Source: Allodiplogaster sudhausi (Eukaryota; Nematoda; Chromadorea; Rhabditida; Diplogasteridae). Taken from it: a DNA stretch of 64,000 nt. Every line of letters starts with the position of its first letter. The first letter of the stretch is position 1. This document shows positions 58,553-64,000 of the stretch, piece by piece. Location of the stretch: contig CALZFC010000005.1 in assembly GCA_945643635.1 (NCBI GenBank), forward strand, positions 7,301,501 to 7,365,500. Direction: 5' to 3'. Position numbers and translations under genes: made by a program. The notes beneath the pieces are model-generated. The model was given only the letters and a program-made list of their open reading frames with translations. It had not been told where the DNA came from and made no database searches.

Positions 58553-59854
58553 CTCTGGCTACTCCTCACTCTGCTTCCCTCCTTTTATTCTCCCCTCCAC
58601 GAAACTCTTCCCTCCTTATCAGTGCGTGGGAAGACTTCTTCATTGGAATCTCCCCTTCTCACTAATCTCGCACTTTCATTGACAATCTTGAACTGTCTCT
58701 TGTAATCACCTAATCTCTCTCTGTCTCTCTCACTTGAGGTTTTGTCATTACAAACAACTTCTCGATATGGTCCGATCAGAGGAAAAAGCAAGAGATCTTT
58801 CTCATTACTCATTCAGAAAAGTAATTTAAATATTTAAATGGAGACTATCGAAGAATCACCGTCCCGTGTAATAGTTCCAATTTCTGCAAGAATATTCAGT
58901 ATTCTCTGAAAATCATGATTTCGAGAGTATGTTGCCCTTAGAACTAATAAGCATTAGTCGCTGAATTGAAGTTTGTGTTTTTGATCTCGGTGTTCAGATA
59001 TGCATTCATTATATGTCTGTTCATAACCATATGATTTACTGCAAATGTTGATTTTATTAATTAGCTACAAGTGCAAACACACGTAAATATCGCCCCAAAG
59101 ATTCCCGAGGGACGTCTTGCGGAGGAGAGAGCGAGAACCTTGATAGTGTGGAATGATCAATCAATCTTTTCTTCTTCTGCACTCTCTTTGACCTTTTAAT
59201 GCCCCTGAAAACGGCTCATTTCCTATGCAAGCCAGCATCATTCAACTCTGCACGATTGAATGAAACGAGGAAGTTATGGAGGAGGAGGGAGAGGGCGTCA
59301 CTCTCTTCCACACTCACAAGTGCACACCTCGTTTACCTCCACTTCTTCACCCTCTCTGCATGTCTATCCCTCCCTCTTCCCTCTCTCTGCATGTCTAACC
59401 CTCTCTCTTCCCTTTCTCTCTACCTCCCTCTCTTTCTCTCTCGATCGCTCATTCTCTCTTCCCTCTCTCTCTCTCTACCTCCCTCTCTTTCTCTCTCGAT
59501 CGCCTCTCTCTCTCCTCGACCTCTCTTTCTTCGAAGGAAGTCTACAGACCTACATACATAGATGGATTGTGCATGTAGCGGAGTCTCATCTCAGAAGGAA
59601 GGCGCGAGATTTCGTGGTATGCAAATCGTGAATTGAAGGAGAGAAGGACAAATGACTCAGCACGAGAATGGTTACTAACAATAGACAAAAAGGGAAGGAA
59701 GGATATATATGTGTAAGAGACAGAGGGAGGATTTGATCAAGGAAGAAGGAAAGAAGGATAATGTTTGAGAGAAACGAGGATGTGAGACAGCAAAGAAAAA
59801 ATGGGGCTAGGGTAGTATAAACAAGGAAACAGCATCCGAGGTCGGAAGATGAAC
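58553..59854. other. No gene recognised
   Basis: Upstream flank of lysozyme copy 2 and CT-rich sequence. The open frame at 59.2-59.6 kb is low-complexity Ser/Leu across a duplicated CT block (about 59,400-59,520). Confidence 0.45.
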
Positions 59855-60190
59855 TAACCAAGGAATGGTCACAAAGCCTGTGCTCGAAAAAAAAATTAAT
59901 TTTGGCTCTAAGAATTTTTCGGAATAAAAAAAATCAAAATCTTCTGCTGTCATGCACGCATAAAATGTGTACAACTTTTTCAAATTCGATTATTTGATCA
60001 CAAGTTTTCACAATCAGAGAGCGCTGTACATAAATCAGGCAAGAATATTGAAAATATGGATTTGGGCGCTTTTCCATTTCAATTTTTTTTTCTGTTCAAA
60101 TTTTCAAATTTCAAAGTCTTTCGATTGAACCATAAATTATGTTTTTTCGAACATTTTTCGAGAATAGGCTTTCTGACCATTCCCTGGTAA
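59855..60190. mobile_element. 336-bp foldback/MITE-like element
   Basis: Terminal inverted repeats TAACCAAGGAATGGTCA at the left and, read from the right end, TTACCAGGGAATGGTCA. Homology continues through AAAGCCT and CTCGAAAAA. Very AT-rich interior. No clean target duplication was identified, so the superfamily is open. Confidence 0.65.
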
Positions 60191-61471
60191 GCGAATAAAC
60201 GGAATGCAATGTCTTCAATCATCATCTTATACTGATTATTTAAATTTATTGGCAAGTGTTCTCCATGAAAACGTCTTGTCTGTTCGATGTTTTGACGAGA
60301 CAGGATCCTTTCTCTCGTACTGCTGTAAAAAGCTTCTCCACTTTCACGAATGTCCATATACACGTAACAATTTCTCCAGTAAACTCTTGAAAGAGCCGTA
60401 GTTCTACGAAAAACACTTATTGCTAGTAATTGTCATTGAGTATACTCTTGTGCCTTGAATGTGAAGCCAATTGTGTGAGAACTTGCCTCTTTTTCTCTGC
60501 CACTCACTAGTTACCATTTCAATGGAAATGGCTGCTGTGTTCGTGACACAGAATATTTTTTGTTCTCTGCTTTATAAGCCTTCCTTCGACTTGTTTCAAA
60601 TAAATTTTTTGTGTTATTGGACATTTCTAATTCATGCAAATGATATGAGGCGAACGCGTTAAAAGTTGCCACTCACTCTTTCTCCCTCTTTCTCTCTTTC
60701 CCTTCTACCAATTTATACGAACCGTCCCTCTCCTATCTCTTACAGACATTCACACTCAATCATTCTCACCGCTCTACCATTCAATCTCTACTTCTCTACA
60801 TTCTCTCTCTCCCTCCTTCCTCTCTCTCCCTCTCTCTCTCCCTCTCTCTCTCTCCCTCTCTCTCTCTCTCTCTCGCTCTCCCTATCTCTTCCCAGTCCCT
60901 CTGGCACAAAAGGTCAATGTGATCACATTAGCTCGATGACTGTTCACGAGGTTCTTCCTTAGGTGACGCCACAATCAACCGAAGAGAGAAGCTAAGGCTC
61001 ACTAGCCTCGAGAAATGACAGAAGACAAAATGAAGTCAGTGCAGGAATCCGGTATCATCACTGTCGTCTTTCTCTCACCCTCTCTCTGTCCCTCTCTGTC
61101 CCACTCTCGCTCTCTCTCTGTCCCTCTCTCGCCCTCTCTCTGTCCCTCTCTCACTCTCTCTCTCTCTTACCTCTCTAACCCCTCACACGCCTTTTTCTCT
61201 TTCTCCTCTCTCATTCTCTCTCATTCTCTCTCTCTCTCTCCTCTTGCTCTGTCATTCTCGATTTGAATCGCACGCGTAATATCACTGCTCCCATTTCATC
61301 TCAAAGGTTTATGGTAGAATAAAAATTTTATTTTTGTCCGATCCGGTAACACTAACTGTTCTTATGGTTAGGTGAAAAGGCATAAAAAGAAGAAATAAAG
61401 ATAATTAAAGTAACAGCGTGATCTGAAGAAGAGAGGAAAAGGACGAAAGGGGGAGGGAGGGTGAGAGGGCT

Positions 61472-61580
61472 AGGCTGGAAGGGAAGGAAAGGAGGCAGAA
61501 GAGAGAGGGCGAGGCTGGAAGGGAAGGGAAGGAGGCAGAAGAGAGAGGGCGAGGCTGGAAGGGAAGGGAAGGAGGCAGAA
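61472..61580. repeat. 40-bp tandem repeat, about three copies
   Basis: AGGCTGGAAGGGAAG recurs at 61,472, 61,512 and 61,552. Confidence 0.9.
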
Positions 61581-62445
61581 GTGCAGATTGGCGTGTGCTG
61601 ATCCCTCTTCTCTTCACTTCATTCCTTCCTTTCTGCTCCCTCTGACCGGACGAGGAATGCTTCTCCATTCAAGTGGTCATTGGAACTGTTAGATAATATA
61701 AGATTTTCGACCTCTCTTCATCTTTCTCTCTCTCTCTTCATCTCTCTCTCTCTTCATTTCTGCTCATCTCTCTCTCTCTCTCTCTCTTTGCTGACTTCCG
61801 CCCTTCCTTCTTTTTCCTCGTGCCCCTTTAGACTTTCTCCATATGCCCCGACACTTATCCCTTCGAAAGGGCAGCTCTTCCTTGGTAGTTAAGTGTTCCT
61901 CTGAAGTCTTTAATTTCGTGAATGACCCGCTTTCACTTTTCTCTCACATTCTTTTCCATCGCACTTTTGTTTCAACTTAACAAGGCAACTGTCAGATCTC
62001 CTTTTCCTTTATTTTAAGAATACTTTATTAGATTTTGACGTTCTTCCATTGGCTATTCTTTGGTTTGAAAAAAACCGGGCTATCTGATATCAAGGGCTAT
62101 CATATGCATAAACCAGAAATATTGGAATGTAGAGTGTCTGCCAGTTGCTACTTGTCAAGTAGACTTGAATTACGCTATCGCTCAGCATAATTCCTCACTT
62201 GCGTATTTCTAACCTAAGTATAAGCGCAAGATGAGTAAAATAGCAGATGGAATTGGAACGAAAGAGAGAAGGCGTAGAGCGAAAAAGAAAGCGCGAAGAG
62301 AACACCAAAATTGAATTGCAAGATACTTCGAGAGCCATTATTACTGGCTTTTCCATTGTGCGCTATTTTCCCTTCCTTCTTTCTCTCTTCGTTCTCTTTC
62401 TCCCTCACTCTCACTTTCTCTAAATCCTTTACTTCTCGCTCTCCC

Positions 62446-62485
<40 letters not shown>

Positions 62486-63033
62486 CCCTGCTCGCTATCC
62501 CCCTCAATTAACCATCGGACTCCTTCACTGAGTTCACGTTGTACACTTTTTGGTCCGCTACATCGTAGGCATCCCTCGAGAAGATTAAGCTGAAATCGTG
62601 AGAATCGTGAGTCAGAGACAAGAGGTGATAAAGAGGTAGTGGTTCAATTTAAACTCACCATTGGAGACATTCTTTCTTAAAATCTTCTGATAAAATAAAT
62701 TCATTCTTTTATCTCTCGCAGACCCCAATTTCTCAGCTTTTCAGTCGACGTTTTCTCCTCTCTTTATTTATTGCCATTCTCCTCTCTCCCTCTTCCTCTC
62801 ATCGTGTCCTCAACCTTCTACAAAATCCTCTGAAGCGATTCAGTAAGCAGACCACAGCAGAAAGCTTATCTCTCTTTTTGTTTAAGCTGCCTGCAGCTTC
62901 TCTCTTTTCCATTCTCCGCTCACTTTACTTCCGCCCTATCAATGAATCCTCTCTTTTCAACTTTCATCTTTTTCTATCCCATTTTTTCCCACTCTTCACC
63001 CACCCCCTCATCTTATTTTCTTCCCTACAAACC

Positions 63034-63107
<74 letters not shown>

Positions 63108-63565
63108 CTCTCTCTCTCTCTTGCGCGACCTTTCATATCTACAACCGCCATTGCCACCACTGATGCATCAGACAAGGCAGATCATGTTCCACTGACAAAA
63201 AGTCGCATGTGAATTGTTGGAACAGACTGATAGAGAGACACTGTGTTACTTGGATTGTGTGTAAAAGAGGGAGAGATGAAGAGGGGCATAGGGGGAGAGA
63301 AAGAGAGAGAGGGAGAGAGAGAGAGCGTGGAAAATGAAGGATGAAGCTATGCTGGTGAAACTATGTATGAATGGTTGATACTAATTTTCGACCATTTATT
63401 CACTTAGGTGAGCTTTTTTTGTAATGCAGATCGAATGAAGATATTCCGGCTTTCTGCCGCTTCCTTCGCTGTCTCTTTCCTCCCGCACACGTAGAGATTC
63501 TTTGAAGATGCAACGAGTAAGTCGAGATGGGATCACCTGGGTCATCAAATGGGTTCTCTTCCCTG

Positions 63566-63835
63566 TCACCCTCTCTCTCCCCTTCACTCTCTCACTCTCT
63601 TCCTCTGTCACATTCTCTCTCCCCTTCACTCTCTCACTCTCTTCCTCTGTCACCCTCTCTCTCCCCTTCACTCTCTCACTCTCTTCCTCTGTCACCCTCT
63701 CTCTCCCCTTCACTCTCTCACTCTCTTCCTCTGTCACCCTCTCTCTATCCTTCACTCTCTCACTCTCTTCCTCTGTCACCCTCTCTCTCCCCTTCACTCT
63801 CTCAATCTCTTCCTCTGTCACCCTCTCTCTCCCCT
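63566..63835. repeat. 42-bp tandem repeat, about 6.5 copies
   Basis: Unit CTCTCTCCCCTTCACTCTCT followed by CACTCTCTTCCTCTGTCACC. Period 42 is a multiple of three, so all frames stay open and give repeat peptides such as LPFTLSLSSSVTLS; I do not call this coding. Confidence 0.92.
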
Positions 63836-64000
63836 TAATTCTCTCTCCTTTTCATCTGCCTATCTCGAAACTCTTCGAACTGGTATCTGCATCTCGTTAC
63901 CCTTCGCACTTTTGCTCTGACTAAATAGTTGTTGTTCAGTGTGCGTGGGTTGTTCTCATAAGTTTTCCGATGGTCACATCTTCGACCTCTGGAAGGTATG

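Larger units (their letters stand above)
60191..64000. other. Simple-repeat-rich DNA, no gene supported
   Basis: CT tracts at about 60,800-60,885, 61,080-61,250, 61,720-61,790, 62,450-62,482 and 63,040-63,120, and a GA tract at 63,296-63,325. No domain or splice-consistent exon chain was found. A gene with short exons could be missed. Confidence 0.45.

Noticed and set aside
60079..60363. 94-aa minus-strand frame
   Set aside because: Overlaps the AT-rich foldback element; no domain and no splice support.
63396..63924. Tandem repeat protein (LSLPFTLSLSSSVT-like units)
   Set aside because: The 42-bp repeat keeps frames open by arithmetic; no signal peptide, splice sites or homology.

Overview
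The window is nematode nuclear DNA. The evidence is a cuticlin-type ZP-domain gene, a canonical cuticle collagen, two nematode-type GH25 lysozymes, compact genes with many introns of about 36-55 nt, and abundant CT/GA microsatellite. Species cannot be read from the sequence. CCDC93 and NUP88 orthologues hint at a lineage that kept genes I do not associate with Caenorhabditis (inference).

Layout. 0-6.4 kb: two minus-strand cuticle genes, a cuticlin cut by the left edge and a cuticle collagen. 7.1-8.4 kb: a plus-strand lysozyme. 9.5-16.6 kb: PAIP1 (minus), divergent from CCDC93 (plus, 17.1-21.2 kb) across about 480 bp. 21.6-34.5 kb: a stack of transposable elements. A minus-strand non-LTR retrotransposon was split by a 6.7-kb Gypsy-type LTR retrotransposon (26.2-32.9 kb) and by a 2.04-kb terminal-inverted-repeat (TIR) element (22.6-24.6 kb) that itself carries a 510-bp foldback element. 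36.2-37.8 kb: a divergent G-protein alpha subunit. 38.1-40.1 kb: a second, inverted, nearly identical copy of the 2-kb TIR element. 40.3-43.3 kb: NUP88. 43.5-45.7 kb: two poorly understood minus-strand genes. 46-49.7 kb: CT-rich DNA with a few plausible plus-strand exons. 50.0-52.9 kb: a four-transmembrane protein. 53.6-55.1 kb: RER1 (minus). 56.3-56.9 kb: a small secreted protein (minus). 57.2-58.6 kb: a second lysozyme with a stop codon at a conserved Trp (minus). 58.6-64 kb: mostly simple repeat and one foldback element, with no gene I can defend.

The genes do not form one pathway. They group as extracellular or cuticle proteins (cuticlin, collagen, lysozymes, small secreted protein) and conserved housekeeping proteins of translation (PAIP1), endosomal recycling (CCDC93), Golgi-ER retrieval (RER1), the nuclear pore (NUP88) and signalling (G alpha). 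The most unusual content is the mobile DNA. It includes the 2-kb TIR family with 2-bp target duplications, its nested 510-bp foldback passenger with an 8-bp duplication, and three short hAT-like elements. Reading frames across the two LINE insertions close exactly when the insert and one target copy are taken away, which fixes the boundaries. Polypyrimidine tracts are strongly expanded on the coding strand near 3' splice sites. Exon boundaries below were inferred by hand from GT(GC)-AG sites, codon phase and family alignment.
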